A stretch of DNA of 64,000 nt from Serinus canaria (Eukaryota; Chordata; Aves; Passeriformes; Fringillidae): the NCBI RefSeq assembly GCF_022539315.1, contig NC_066316.1:7517501-7581500 (forward strand). The letters run 5' to 3'. This document shows, one piece after another, positions 14,153 to 27,449 of the stretch; within the stretch, counting starts at the first letter, position 1, and each line of letters opens with the position of its first letter. A program made the position numbers and the translations under genes. The notes under the pieces were generated by a model. The model was not told the DNA's origin and ran no database searches. It worked only from the letters and a program-made list of their open reading frames with translations.

Positions 14153-14574
14153 TATGGCATTCACATTCTCTGAAAAAATTCCTTCACCAAGGATTTTTCT
14201 CCTGGGAAACTGAGGCGCCTCAGAGAAAAAGGAAAACAATTCTTATCTCATTTGCTTCCCCTGTGTTGTGCTCATGTGGAATGTGTTTGGAGATTGTTTA
14301 CCCACAGGTGATTGTTCCATTGGATTCTGGTGTGGGTTGTTTTCACTCTTTGGCCAATTGGGGCCAAGCTGTGTCAGGACTCTGGAGAAAGTCATGAGTT
14401 TTCATTATTATCTCTTTAGCCTTCTGTAAGTATCCTTTCTGTATTCTTTAGTAGAATTTAGTATAGTATTCTTTAATATAATATAGTATCACAAAGTAAT
14501 AAATTAGCCTTCTGAGAACATGGAGTCAGATGCATCATTCCTGCCTTCATCAGGGCATTCCCTGCAAATACAAT
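14153..14574 (+). mobile_element. Solo LTR, reverse-oriented copy
   Basis: About 422 bp match the reverse complement of the 1261-1682 element, from a TCTCTGAAAAAATTCC block to AATAAATTAGCC and GAACATGGAGTCAG, ending ATACA. AGATAAG flanks it on both sides (14146-14152 and 14575-14581). The TG/CA termini lie 2 bp inside those flanks, so the duplication is plausible but not clean. Confidence 0.78.
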
Positions 14575-17500
14575 AGATAAGCCAATTTTAAACTTTTGAA
14601 CAAAATTTTATGTGACTCTCATTCTTTAACTACACACTTGGTGCTGATGCTTGGGTCATATCCACCCCAGTCAAGCCACTGCCCTCTGGATGTGGCTATC
14701 CAAGAAATACCTCTTCCACCTACCAGCCCACCCATCAAATCCATCCCTCTGCAACTTAAAGAAAAGGATGCTGTGGGGGACTGAGCCAAAGGCCTTGCAG
14801 AAATGCTAAGATGACATTCACAGTCCTTCTCTTGCCCACTGATGTGGCCAGCACAGGGATGTTTGTGGCTACAATATGTCTCTGCCTAAGCTTCCTTTTT
14901 CATGCATCTGTGCAGTGGAGGGAGTGGTTGGGAGCAGGTTCAGATAGCAGGAACTGGCCAAGTAGACCTGCACCTGTCTCCCAACAGCCCAAGTGCTGCT
15001 GTTGTGACAGCAGGTGGGACAACCTGCAACATCCACATGCCTAAAGGATTGTTTCTGCTACTCCTGGGGTGAAAAAAAAAATTTCTGGTCTGGAAAACCA
15101 AAGTTGGAGGAAGCTAGATGAATAAGACCAAGACTGTTTGAATGACAATTTGACAGTTTGCTGTTTCCTGGGAAAAGAATTAAAGATTGCTTGGTCTTCT
15201 GCTGTTCACCAATTTTTGTCTTGTTTCCTTTATAAATCAACAAAGACCATCATACAAATGTCATAGTACCTGTTGATAACAGCATGGGAGACTTACTGTG
15301 ATAAATTTTTAAGGTCCTGTCATCTTGCTGTGTAGGAGCCTTGAATTTTAATCTGGGGGAACCTGAGCTTTATTTTGATGTTTGTCTATGTAGATTCTGC
15401 TTTATGACTAAGAAGTTTTGCTGTAAATAAGATGAAAATATTAATTAATACAGTGTTCCATTGTAAAATGAGAGTGGTTGCACTAAATCCAGGATGAATG
15501 TGGGCTGAATGAGAAGATGGAACAAAATCTTTATGTTAAGATGAGTTGACAAAATCCCATCACACTTCAGCTATTCATTCTCCTTAGGACCATCCTTTAT
15601 CAGCATGTAAGTAACATTTATATTGTGTAATAAAGATAAAAAAGACATTGTTAACTTTTCACAAGAGATTGCTTTCCCCTTTAGTGGAAATGATTCCTGT
15701 AGTTGAGATCATTCTGATAGGTTTTTAATTAGTCCTTGTGTTAGAAAGAGATTCCTCTCTGTGGGTTTGGGTTGTGCTGAAAGCATGTGGGTTAGATCCT
15801 TCCCTTGCATCTAGGGATGAAGGACAGGGAAAGGCTGCTGGGCTTCTTCTTTCACTTCAGCTAACAAGAGGAAAAGGTATAAACTGCCAGACTCTGCCTG
15901 CCTTATATCAAAGTTACTGAAATAGGAAAAGTATTTGAGTAAACAGAGGTTTTAATTGCAAGTCTTTAATCTGACACTTACGGAATGTATCATTAAATGC
16001 AATAGATGATGCGTCAGCTTCTGAGAAATATATTTTCTTGTCTTTGCTTGGCATTAGTCAGAGCCAATTTTATTAATTCATGCATTAATGCTTAGCAGGT
16101 ACAGAGTGTTTTCCCTAATAACAGATTTTTTGTAGGTGGCAAGTTCATCAAAATTTAGTTGGGGCACTTTAAATGATCTGACTGCAGAATATTTTTAGTA
16201 TGTTCAATCAAAATCAGATTTGTCTTTTGAAATGTTTTAATGTCCTAAAATCATATGCCCTTAGATGTTAAACCTTCTATAAACTATCTCTATGCTTTAA
16301 GGAAATAAATTTTAAAGGTTTTTTTGTTGGACTTGTTCAAATTCTTTATATTTCTTAAATGTCATGCTGAGGCAAGCTCTTTGAAGTTAATTCATGCCAT
16401 AAATAACATTTGGCTGTGCCAATCCTCATTTTAAAGTCATTAAAAAGAATACTTCAAACCCAGGTAATGAAAGGCAAATGCATTTGAGTTGGATGTTGCT
16501 GTTCCCTGTCTTCTCTCTCCTTCACCAAAGTGCACAGACAAATCACAACCCCAAAAAGAGTGTTTTGATTTGGAGGCCATGTAAAGGCTTTGTTATAAAA
16601 AACAAGAGGCTGTGGTCTCAGCCCACTTAGATTTTTATGGTGTGTATTCCCCCACAGAACCTGAGCTGAAGATTTTGTGACCAGAGCATCTCCCAAGGAG
16701 AAAACTTCCCTCTGGATACCCCCTTGCTACTGCCAAAGGCAGAAACCCAGAGTTGCTACTTGTCATCTTAGTCCCTCCTGCTACTTAAAGTGACAACTTT
16801 TAATGGTGTTATTTTAAAGTAATTATCTGTAAAACACAGGAATTTCTGGTATTGTTTCAGTTGTCCTAAATTCTCAGCTTTTGGATTACTCATGGCTGCA
16901 GTTATTTATGCCAATGAACGAGTGGTTATATTAATACAGACAAAATTGTCTGAGATTTACATAAATTATTTTCAAAGAGCAGAGAGAGTTTAATGGAATC
17001 TTATGTAAATTAAAAAGAAAACAAATGTTGCAGGAAAGACCAAGCACTTAGCAGCTAACTGGACTTGCTAGGGTAGAACATAAGACTGTGCCTCTTGGAA
17101 AAAGTTCTATATTAATTTTCATAAATGTTAAGAAACTGTCCTTCACTTAAAAAAAAAATTAAAACCTTTAGACAACAAAGTAAATCAGGGATGTCAAAAG
17201 CAAAGCATCACTGGTGTTCCAGCCTCTCCTTTGCTGCTTTTTCTATTCAAGGTGTGTAAATCTTGTCTGGCCTGACTGATGTGAAGGGCAGCAGCACAGC
17301 CAGTATCCTGAAGGTTGCTCCAGACCAAAATGTTCTTTTTATATGGAGAAGATGCACAAAAAGAGAATAGGAGATTATGTAAGGGAAAAGATACTTACTG
17401 CAGAGTAACTGCAATTCCTTGACAAAACTCCACAAGAGGCCAGGCTGGAGATTTTGCTGTGTGAACCTTCTCCATCTGGTTTGAGGAGCTCTACAGGAAC

Positions 17501-18159
17501 CCATGTCATGGTTCTTTACTATGGAGGCTGAAATTTAAAAGGGTGAAAACAGTGTCTGAACCCATGGCCAGATTGGGAGGTACTGTAGGAACAGACTTAT
17601 TCTACCAAAACATTGCATGTGTCACAAGATTAAGAAATGCATCTCAAGTGATGATGAACTGCAGAAGCTAATTTCAGAAATTTTACATTTCAGTCCCAGA
17701 AGCCTGTGTGCAGCTGCAGAAAGTGAAGCAATATCAGTCCTGAGAAGTTAACATTATAACAACAAAACATCAAGGGAGACCCCAAGAGGGAAGCAATACT
17801 GAAATGTTGATATCATAAACCAAGCATTTTCAGGCAGGCTTTGAAATAGTTTAAAATGATTGCACAGAATAACAAGTGGGAAAAAATGTAAGAAAACTCA
17901 TTTGTGTGCTCTTGATAGGATTTTTTTCCTCTCTGACAACTCTGCTTCTCAGAGCTGAAGCAGTTTAGAGGGTGTTAAAACAATTACTGGAAATTGTGCT
18001 TATTGTATCTCATCTTATACACTTCAAGAACACTGTAGAATACATTAATGTGGTCCTTACACAGGAAAGATCTTAAAAATTCTCAGTAGATGATTGGTTG
18101 CAGTTGAGTTAGACATTTTTAATGTACAGAATAAAACTTACAGCTTTTTCTACTTGCAG

Positions 18160-18327
18160 ATGTTAAATCTGCAGATGGCAGCTCCTCTGTCTCTTCGAGT
18201 TGAATGGCACAAGCAGAATCCTCCAGCAGGGAGTCAATATTATCATCTCAGCATGGTGAACAATTGCAAGCATCAAAATCAGCACTACAAAAGGAAGTGA
18301 CTTCAGAAGATTTCAAGAACATTCCAG
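18160..18327 (+). other. Exon-like segment, function unknown (possible decayed exon)
   Basis: A pyrimidine-rich CTTTTTCTACTTGCAG acceptor ends at 18159 and a strong CAG/GTAAGT donor begins at 18328, enclosing 168 bp (56 codons, symmetrical phase 1). In that phase the frame is open except for one TGA at about 18201. It gives a Ser/Glu/Gln-rich peptide ending SEDFKNIPG. A TGA one step from CGA suggests decay, or the segment may be non-coding RNA. No known protein is recognised. Confidence 0.25.
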
Positions 18328-18626
18328 GTAAGTATTTAAATGCTCTGCTGTAAGTTGTAGGAATGGCTACTGAAGAGCACATCCACAAGATCAAAGTCAA
18401 AATCTTTAACTATCTGAAGGCTGCCTTCTGTGTCTTGACAGTCTTCCATTTGTCTGTGAATAATAAAGTTGATGAAATTATTTCACATCTCTTTCAGCTG
18501 AGTGGATTTATATCTGATAAGATACGAACACTGATGGAGATAAATGAGAATATGTTATGTGATTGCATTTCATATTTAAAATTCAGTGATACTTTGAAAT
18601 CAAATGCTGCTTCTTGACAGCAGTGG

Positions 18627-18695
18627 CATTAGACATTTTTAATGTGTGCTTGGCACTCTGTCATTAGACATTTTTAATGTGTGCTTGGCACTCTG
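18627..18695. repeat. 34-bp tandem duplication
   Basis: CATTAGACATTTTTAATGTG plus TGCTTGGCACTCTG occurs at 18627-18660 and again, identical, at 18662-18695. A related core, AGACATTTTTAATGT, is also present at about 18,111. Confidence 0.95.
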
Positions 18696-19624
18696 AACTG
18701 TGTGCTGTGAAAAGTTCTGTCTCAAAGAGGTTTGTATGATGAATTCAGAAAGTGAACATGCAAAGTGTCTAATCTGTCAAGAGTTTTTATGGGGATTGTC
18801 TGTGATGGACACACTGCTGCTTCACTTTCTTTTTTCTTTAGTACATGAGAAATAAGACAGAGTCATTCCAGACCCTTTCAGTTACAGAGTCCTGACCTAT
18901 CATTTCATGTCTAGGATTTTCAGCACGTGACTAAAAATCTTTAAATTCTGCATAATTTCTGGCACAGATACAGAACTCCACAGTGCTCCCACCATTATTT
19001 CTGTGAAGGATTCCAGAACCAGCTGCCTAGAACAACTGTCTAAAGACTTCCTTCTGGAATCATCCACCATGCAAAGCCACATCACTCATGGCAATTAAGG
19101 CCAGTAAATTTATTTTGTGAAGCTGATTACATCTACATTTCCTGCTCTTCTCCACCTCATGTAATCTCAGTATTTTAGTCTTAGTTTAGTGTCATTTTAG
19201 TCTTAATACACACAGAGCCACTGATGTATTTGTGGTTCTGCATGTGTTAAGACAAAAATGACCCTGCATGTGCCTTATTTGTATCCCTGGGCATTCCACA
19301 AGAGAGGATGGCATGTGGATATCTGTTTTATGATACTTCAAGGAGAAATCCCAGGGAGAGTCAGGAATTGCAAGTGATAAAAGCACTGTATTCCATTTCC
19401 CCCTTTCATTATCATCACAAATTCCCACAGTGTTCCCTAAATTTATCTTTCAGAATGCCTGACTTTTCCTGCCATTGCCTGGGATTTCTGCTTGCTTGCT
19501 TATTTTCAGCAGTCCCTCCATGTTTGGGTTTTACTTTGCATTTTTTTTTTGCTCATTTCATAGCAAATATACATTAAAATACTGTAGGAACTTCCTTCCT
19601 GCTCTGGGTGATACACTGAGGAAT

Positions 19625-19750
19625 GAGAGTTGCATGGACAATGCTCTCAGGCACATGGTGTGATTTTTTGGGGTGTCCTGTGCAGGGCCAGGAGTTGGAA
19701 CTGGATGATTCTTGTGGGTCCCTTCCAACTCAGCCTATTCTATGAAATTA
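19625..19750 (+). mobile_element. CR1 LINE 3'-end fragment
   Basis: GCCAGGAGTTGGAACTGGATGA, then GGGTCCCTTCCAACTCAG and ATTCTATGA, is the characteristic 3' terminus of chicken-repeat-1 retrotransposons, in plus orientation. It is heavily 5'-truncated, as is usual for CR1. It has no coding capacity. Confidence 0.88.
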
Positions 19751-22700
19751 GATGTTATTCTTCTCCTCATTGCAAACTTCAAATTTACCCAAAAATAACT
19801 TATTCAAGGGCATATTGTAACTTTCTAGTGTAATAGCTTACTACATTGTAGGAGGAATGTGTTCTTCAAGAATATCTTCAGTACACCTTTTCAGAGGTGA
19901 CCTACACTTTGAAATTTTTGCTTCTCTATAAAGACTTTTTAATGAAATCTGAGTAAAACATAACATGTTGCTTTGCAGCTGGAGGTGGGTTTTGAAACAC
20001 CACTGTATAATTAACTGTGTACATTTTCTTTAATCTTGGAAATTGGTGCATGCAGGACTGCAAGGAGAGCAATTTCTGGTTGTTTGTAGTTGGCCAGCCC
20101 AGGTAGAGAAGTTAATGGAGTTTTGCAATCCAATTTTGGAGCCTGTCTCCATATGAAAAAGTCATTATATTCTTAGCTGTGCTTCTTTGAAAGCACTTGC
20201 TGGGGTTAGCAAATAACAATTCCCAATTTCAGATTTTAGTATCTTCTCACTAGAGTCCAATGCATGTTTACATCATAATTTGGCTTATCTTTGTTTTTAT
20301 TAGTTTACATAGACACAGCTTACTGCCAGCATCAATATTTTTGTACTTAAATTTCTGCCATTAAGGTATATTAACACTTTTTAACAAAGGAATTCCCCTT
20401 ATTAGACGCATGAGCTCAGAAAAACAATGGCTAAAAACTAATAATTTTTTCTGTGATGGCTCTTTTTCAACCTTTTTGATTAAAAGAAGAGAAAAGTTTA
20501 AGTGGTTTTTTGGGGGGTTGGGATTGCTGCGGGTTTTTTGCAGAAAAATATGTATCAGGTTATTTTTTCCTGAAAATGTAATTATAGAGAAGACTTGAGA
20601 CTATGTAGGTCTGAAACCTTAAGGTATTTATACATTATTTGAGACCTGTGGGTTGAAATCATTGTTTTGCTTGATCTATTGCATTTTAAACCTAAGCCAT
20701 TTTTGATTATAATTAACAATATTTTCTGCTAAATCTGCCTGGTTTTTGGCTGCAGATATGAGGTTGTCACATCCATGATTTGAGTTAGTAAGATGCAAAA
20801 CATTTGATTTTCTTTTTTAATTTTTTTTTTCTGTTGGTTGGAGTTTGGGTTTTTTCCAAAACAGAACTGGAAGGGAGTTGTAGATACTTTTACCTGGTTA
20901 ATTTCAGAATTGTTTCAAGACACTGATTTCAAAAAATAAAAGGCAAATCTTGTGCTGGATGTTCTTTCAATACCACTTTAATTAGTACTGGCAATCTGTT
21001 TTCAGACTTCTGTTGGTCTAATATTGCTTTGGCCTTACAGGTGGAGGGAAGACTGCAAATTGAATGATTTTAAGAAAAAACTTTGGTACTTTTACAGAGT
21101 TTTTGGTAAAAAATCAGATGCTGAGCTTGCTTTGCATATAAAGTTTTGAGATATTTGCTGCTTATAGTTTTAATAGGGTGACTTTGCAGAAGCAAAACCA
21201 AATTCCAGGTTTATGGAGAATTATGAAACAGAGTTTTTAAAGTGTTTTTAAAGTAACATGTATTTATTTGAATTTTACATTAAAAAAACAATGCTAGAAA
21301 TACCATATCAACATTTCTTTTTGTCTAGGTTGCCCATGCATGCATTGCAATATCAATAAGCATCAATCCCACAGCCTGTGGTGGCTGGGATTAGGAAAGG
21401 GAATGGAGTGAATGGAAGGAGAATGAGCAGTGTGTGACATCCTGAGGACATTCTGGAAGTGACCTTGTGGAAAATCTCCAAGCAATTGCCAAAACTGAGT
21501 AAGGAGAGGTGTTTGTGTTGGTGTGTTTACATATATAAATGTATAAATCCCAATTTGTTGCAATGTAGAGAATCTGCTTGAGACACTCCTGGAATGATGG
21601 AATAATGGAATGAGCCCAATTTCCCAAGTGAGCTGTGCAGTGTTTGAGTCCTGCATAACTTAATGCTGACTTGTTAACCAGATTAGCTGCAGAAATTTCA
21701 CAGATTGATCAATTCAAATCTATTTTCAACTACCACATGAGACGATTTTGGAGGTTGCTCTTCCAAATTGAAAGTTAATCTAATGAATTAGCCTATTGTG
21801 CCACCAAAGATCTATTGCATTTCTGTTATTTATTAGAATGAAATCAATATTTCATCTTCAGAAAGCTGCAGGCATTTGTCATGTTGAACATTTTTAAGCA
21901 TAGATGTAGGCAGTGCAAGCACCTTGACAGTTTCTTTCTTCCACAAAATGGATGTGGAAATATTTCTGCTTTCTATGAGGAGTGCTAAGACTGCCTGTAA
22001 GATTTTATTTTGTTTTCTTACTGGATCTCAGTGTTACTTGGGCAGACCTGAGAGCTTATTTTCATTATGTTCCCTAATAATTTAAATATTAGCCTCCCCA
22101 AAGCTGGCTGTATCTTTTGGGACCTCAGAATTCCAGATAATCCAGATAATCCTGTTCTGGCCCAGCAGATCACCTTTGCCAAAACTTGCAGAAGCAAAAT
22201 TCAAAGGAAAGGTTTCTGGGAAATTCCCAGCCTGGGATGAGGTCAGGAACTTGAATCCTTTGCTTGCTCCAGCCATCCAGGCTGCTGCAGAGGACTGGAA
22301 TGAGAATAAGAAGTTCCTCTTGTATTTTCACTTGGAAACTTCAGCACCAGGCAGAGCTTTCCAGCTTACTGCTGTGTTCAAGGAAACCTCTAGAAAGGGT
22401 GCAGAATTCTGAGCTGGTGGCTGGCATAGTAGAAAGAAAGCCTTGAGATGTGTGGCCATGAGAAATGTGCACATCTGCCAGGACTGTTCCTGGTGAGGAT
22501 CTTTTTGTTGTGATGCTGAACACAGGAACTCAAACATGGACATGGGAAATGTGGTTCAGAATTACCAATTCTTGGGCTTGTTTTTTTGAAAATCAAATTG
22601 TTGAAGTGATGCATGTGGAGGAAAGGATATTCCAGCTATTACTAAGGAATGCAGAGAAACCTTTATTGCAGAATGATTCTTTGGCCATGCAGCTTTGCAT

Positions 22701-24111
22701 GTATGATGACTTGACAGAAACTTGCTGCAGCTCACTCCAGATGCATGTGAAGAGGAAACATTGTCCAACTATAATTAGCAGCTGAAATGCAAAGATTAAC
22801 AGCACTGACTTTGTTATGCTTTGGTTTGTTTGGGGCTTTTTTCCTACAGATTCTGTGCACAGGCCAGAATTAGCAGCCCTAATTATATGATATAACCTTT
22901 TCTACCTCCAGCAGTTGGGGTTTTTTGCCATTTGACAGCTGTAGCCCAGAAGATGATGGGAAATTCTTCTGGAAAGAGTGCTGAAATTAGGCATTCAGAA
23001 TAATTAGACTTTGCAACTGGTTCTTCTAAATAACATTTGCATATTCTGAATTGTACATAGGGTGTTCAGCAACAACCTGGCTAAGTGGGACAGAACAAAA
23101 CCCCTCTGTCTTCAGGTTATGGGGTCCTTTAGACCTGCTGCTGGCTCAGTGGTGTTTGAGAATTGCAGAAAAAGGAGTTTTCTCAACTCTGTGCAGTGTG
23201 GGGCAGCAAAAAGGACACCAGAGTTCCTGATGCCAAGGCATCCATGCCTTGGTCCCTCCCTTTGTGCTCACAACCATCTGGCAGCAGGCTGCCTGCTGGT
23301 GTGCTCTGCCTTTGGAAATAGCATCCTTCCTCCAGAAGAGGGTGATTTCAGCACTTCTGGGAAGCATAAAGCTGACTGGCTCATAAACTGTGCCCCAAAT
23401 TTGACAGGTTACCCACTGAGCTCTGTGCCAAATACCTGCATGGCAGATATTGGATCTAGGTGAAAATTACTGATATTTTCCTGTTTCCTGTGCTTTCCCC
23501 TCACTGTGATTAATAATTGCAGGGAGGGAAAGGTCACAGTCACATGAGAACAACTCAGGCAACCAAACACCCTGGGTTTATTCCTTTTGATTTCTTAAGC
23601 TCAGACTCACACTTTATCAAAAGCTTTTTGCCAGATCTGTATTTAATGTCATGACATTTTAAGGTTATATCATTGAGCTCCAGAGACAGCTCCCCCAGCT
23701 TCTGCTCAGCCTCCCTTTCAGGCTGTGATAAATGCTGATTACAGTCTCTTCTGTCTTGGGGGTTCATTCCTTCCTAATTATACCCAGGAAAACCATCTGG
23801 ACTTCAGCTCCCCTCGAGATGTCAGCCAGAGTCAATGCTCTGTTGGGCAAAAGGGTGTCAAGGTTTGGGTTTGTACAGACCTCCAAGACCTCCCTCTCAT
23901 TTTTTTTTGCCTTTATGGCATTTGGTATCACCTAAATATAGAATGAACACATGAAATATGAGAATTAATATTATGAGGAATGATGCTTTGAGTAGAGAAA
24001 GTTATTTCCAATAGCTGGAGTTCTTCAAGATACACTGCATCCCTGCTTAGAGAGAATACTTTTGAGGAAATAAGATCTTTTTAAAGTTATAGGTCAATGT
24101 TTCTCTACCTG

Positions 24112-24166
24112 AAGAACAGATCATACAATCTTCTAAGGCCCCTTCCACCTACTACAGTTTTTAAGA
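24112..24166 (+). mobile_element. Probable short CR1 tail
   Basis: AATCTTCTAAGGCCCCTTCC followed by ACCTACTACAG resembles the CR1 terminal ...GGTCCCTTCCAACC... motif. It is short and diverged. Confidence 0.35.
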
Positions 24167-26212
24167 ATGGTTATGTCCTTCCAGTCAGTGATTATCTTAT
24201 TAAAATTACTCATTTCAAAGTCTTAGAACAGACTTGATTTAGTAGTTCAAGAGCCCCATTTTTCTCTTTTATTTTTTCAGCTTTATTCAGATACTGTGTC
24301 CAAAATTGAGAACATTTATTATGAATTGTGTTATAAAATTTACTTCTAGTAAAACTAACAAAGTTAGAAGGAAACAAGAATTATTTCAGCAAATATGTTC
24401 ATGGACTTTGTCTGGATCCAAGAAAAATTGTATAGACAATAATGAAGCAAAGCTGGAAAAGTCTGTTTGTGACTGAAATATCACATGTGCTAAATTTAAA
24501 GCTTGAATTCTCTTGTCAAGCAGGAGACCCAGCAGAAGGATTTCATTTGCTTTTAAAAAGCTTTTTCTGACAAGTGCATTTTTAAATTAAAATCCTGAAA
24601 CTGTTAAAATTGTCTTTTGACAGAGGCAAATATGACATCTTCATTTTGTGATGTGTCTCATCTCTCTTAGGTCATGACATTCAATTAAAAGCAGCTTTAG
24701 AAAAAAAGTGGTTTTCTGTAAAAGAAGCACACTAAAGGCATTCTCTGCTCTGAAAAAGGGTGGTTTTCTGTACATTTTTCAAGCCATCAAAGAGGTGACT
24801 GGTAGAACAGTCATTATTTTGTAAAAAAGAATGATTTATGATTTACTTGCAATACCAATCAAGTGCTGAGTTATAGACAGATGCTGCTGCTTGTGAGCTC
24901 TATGTGTCTGTCACATATATTTGTGATATTACTGTGTGCATATTTAACAATAGGTTAATATTTTAAAGGTAAAGGGCAGAGAAAAGACTGAAGCTGTGAG
25001 AGTCACCAAGATGTTACTGTCAAGCACATTTCTGACTTAATGGGATTTTCAGGTTTTTATGCTTTCCCATTTTGCTCTGACAAATACATGCAAGGGGTTT
25101 TTTTTAAATTTAATAATCTCTTCATCCACCACAATTTTACACTTGCAGATTTCTGTGATTACATTGCTGTGTTGAGCAAAAACTATTGCCAAATCCATGA
25201 AGAAAAAAGACAAAACTGTCATCCCAGAAACAGCACTGGATAACAAGGACATATTTCAGTGTTGCAGCTCTTGTCCTGCTTTCTCATTACTTTCTTTACA
25301 TGCAGCAGTTTTATTGTTTATAGTATATAAACTATCAAAAACAATCAATATGCCCTGAGGGACAATTAAATGTTGTAGCAAAGGGGTAGCATGATTAAAT
25401 CTTGTCTTGTTCCAGTTTTTTTCTTCCATTTACTGATTGAAACTACAGAGTAAATATTAATGCAGTGGCTTTGAGTGACTGGTGTCTGTTTGCTTGTATT
25501 TGTTTGTGGTCTTTTTGGAAATTTTAACAGCAAGCATTTGCTTAAAAGCTTAGCCATTTTTACACAGATTGGAAGTATATTCAAAGATACAATAAAAAAT
25601 ATTCCGTTTTTTCACCACCAGTGAAGATGGGAGCCCTTTAATGGTAAAAGCTCCACAGAATTGTGACACAGACTTAACAGTTTGCTTCAAAGAAGTTTGG
25701 AAAGTGGCAGAACTTTTTTATATAACCACAAAAAAAAAAAATTGCAGACATTTCAGTGTCTCAGAAGGAGATTGTGAAGTCTCTGAGGGTGGTGTTGGAC
25801 AGACTCAGCAAGCAGTAAACATTTAAATGGCATTTGGTAATTTCAGTTGAGTCAATCTCATTTTCATTCAAGATTCTCCTTCTGGGTATCCTTGCAATTT
25901 AAAGATTGCAAATTGTGCTGGTAGATAACCAAGGGGGGGCCCAGATGGAGCTGAAGGATTTTCTTTAAGACCCTAAGCCACACATGGAGGCTCAAAAACA
26001 TCTCTGGAGCTCCTGGATCTCTGCTTATTTTTTCCAATGGATGCAAACTTTACAGAAGTTTCAAAATTGGATTCTGCATCCAGGAGACTGATCCTGTTTG
26101 ACCTGAAAGCTGATTAATGCCATGACCCATGGGTTCCAGGCATTTTGAATTTCAGTAGCACGACTGCAGAATTATTTACCCCTCGCTCTTAACAGTGATT
26201 TAATACTTCATT

Positions 26213-26254
26213 AAATTTGGCCTCTAATATTCCAAATTTGGCTTCTAATATTTC
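26213..26254. repeat. 21-bp tandem duplication
   Basis: AAATTTGGCCTCTAATATTC (+C) is followed directly by AAATTTGGCTTCTAATATTT (+C), with two substitutions. Confidence 0.9.
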
Positions 26255-27427
26255 AAAAATACCAGCCAGTTCCTGTATATTTTTATAAAACCATGTGTGA
26301 AATGTATTGAAAAGTTGTAATGTATGTCAATTTATTGCAGTGAAATACTTGAAGATTTTTGGCTTCTTTTTTCCTGTTTTATTAATTCAGTGGGGGAAAA
26401 AAAAAATCTGGAAGAGTGTCCTGAGGAGTTGCAGTCCTCAGGAAAGCTTCCTATTTTTTGCATTTACTTGGGCAACTGCAGGTGTTGTGGGATCAGAGGA
26501 TGAGTATGAAAGTGTTTTTCTGCTTTGCATAAACACTCTGTAAGAAACTCTGGCCAAAAAAAAACCCCAATAGTTTTGTTTTAATAATCTTGTGCATGAC
26601 ACATTTGAAGAACTATCCCTTCATATTTTTGCATATGAAACCTGCTACATGTCACTCATCAGAATTATTGTGTTTCTGCTAAGATATTCAATTTTTCCAA
26701 GACCAAAGCCTTCAATTAATATGCACGATTGCTTCTTAAAGCCTTCTATCTGCATATGGTTTTGTACATTTCAGAAGAAAATCCAATCAGTAATTCTCTC
26801 TCTCTGTTCAAATCCAGTGTCAGATCATCTTCCACAAACCACATCTGTCATTACAAGGATTAGACACAGTGATATTCCAATTAATAGCATGATTGAGAAT
26901 TGGGTTACATCAGCCATGGTTTCTACTTTGATAGATATTTTTTTATGCTTGATGAACATCCTTCACCAAGCAGTAGATTATTAAATTCTAATAACTTTGT
27001 GCTTAACAACTCATGTGGTCCAATAGGTCCAAATAAAAAAAAATGCTAGAAGCTGTGAAAAAACACTTGGATTCTAAATCAGATTTTCAATGAGAATTAC
27101 AGCTGCTGCTTTCACATTTACATCTAAACTTGGGGTTATAAATGACTTCACTTCTTTGGGTCTTAAATCCAAAAATCATCAGTGTCAAGGGGTCACTGCA
27201 ATGGCACCATGGTCAAAGGTAGCTGAAAGGATAAAGAGGAAATCATCTGTCTTCTGCTTGTTCCTCATCATAAGCAGCTTTTCATGTTCCTTCCTGTGAG
27301 CCCTCAGAGCCTTCTGGACACCTGTGTGTTGGAGAAATCCAGGCTCAGCTGGGAGCTCCACTCAGGCCCTTCTCCTGCCTCTCTCTGAGACATGAAACAC
27401 AGCAAAGGCACCAAGGCTCTTTCTCTG

Positions 27428-27449
27428 ACAGACAGACAGACAGACAGAC
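27428..27449. repeat. (GACA)n microsatellite
   Basis: Five GACA units in a row. Confidence 0.95.

Noticed and set aside
22390..22805. Cluster of overlapping short frames on both strands
   Set aside because: Six overlapping frames without domains are most simply explained by chance.
23062..23463. 133-codon plus-strand frame
   Set aside because: No recognised domain, no promoter or splice context, and overlapping open frames on the other strand.
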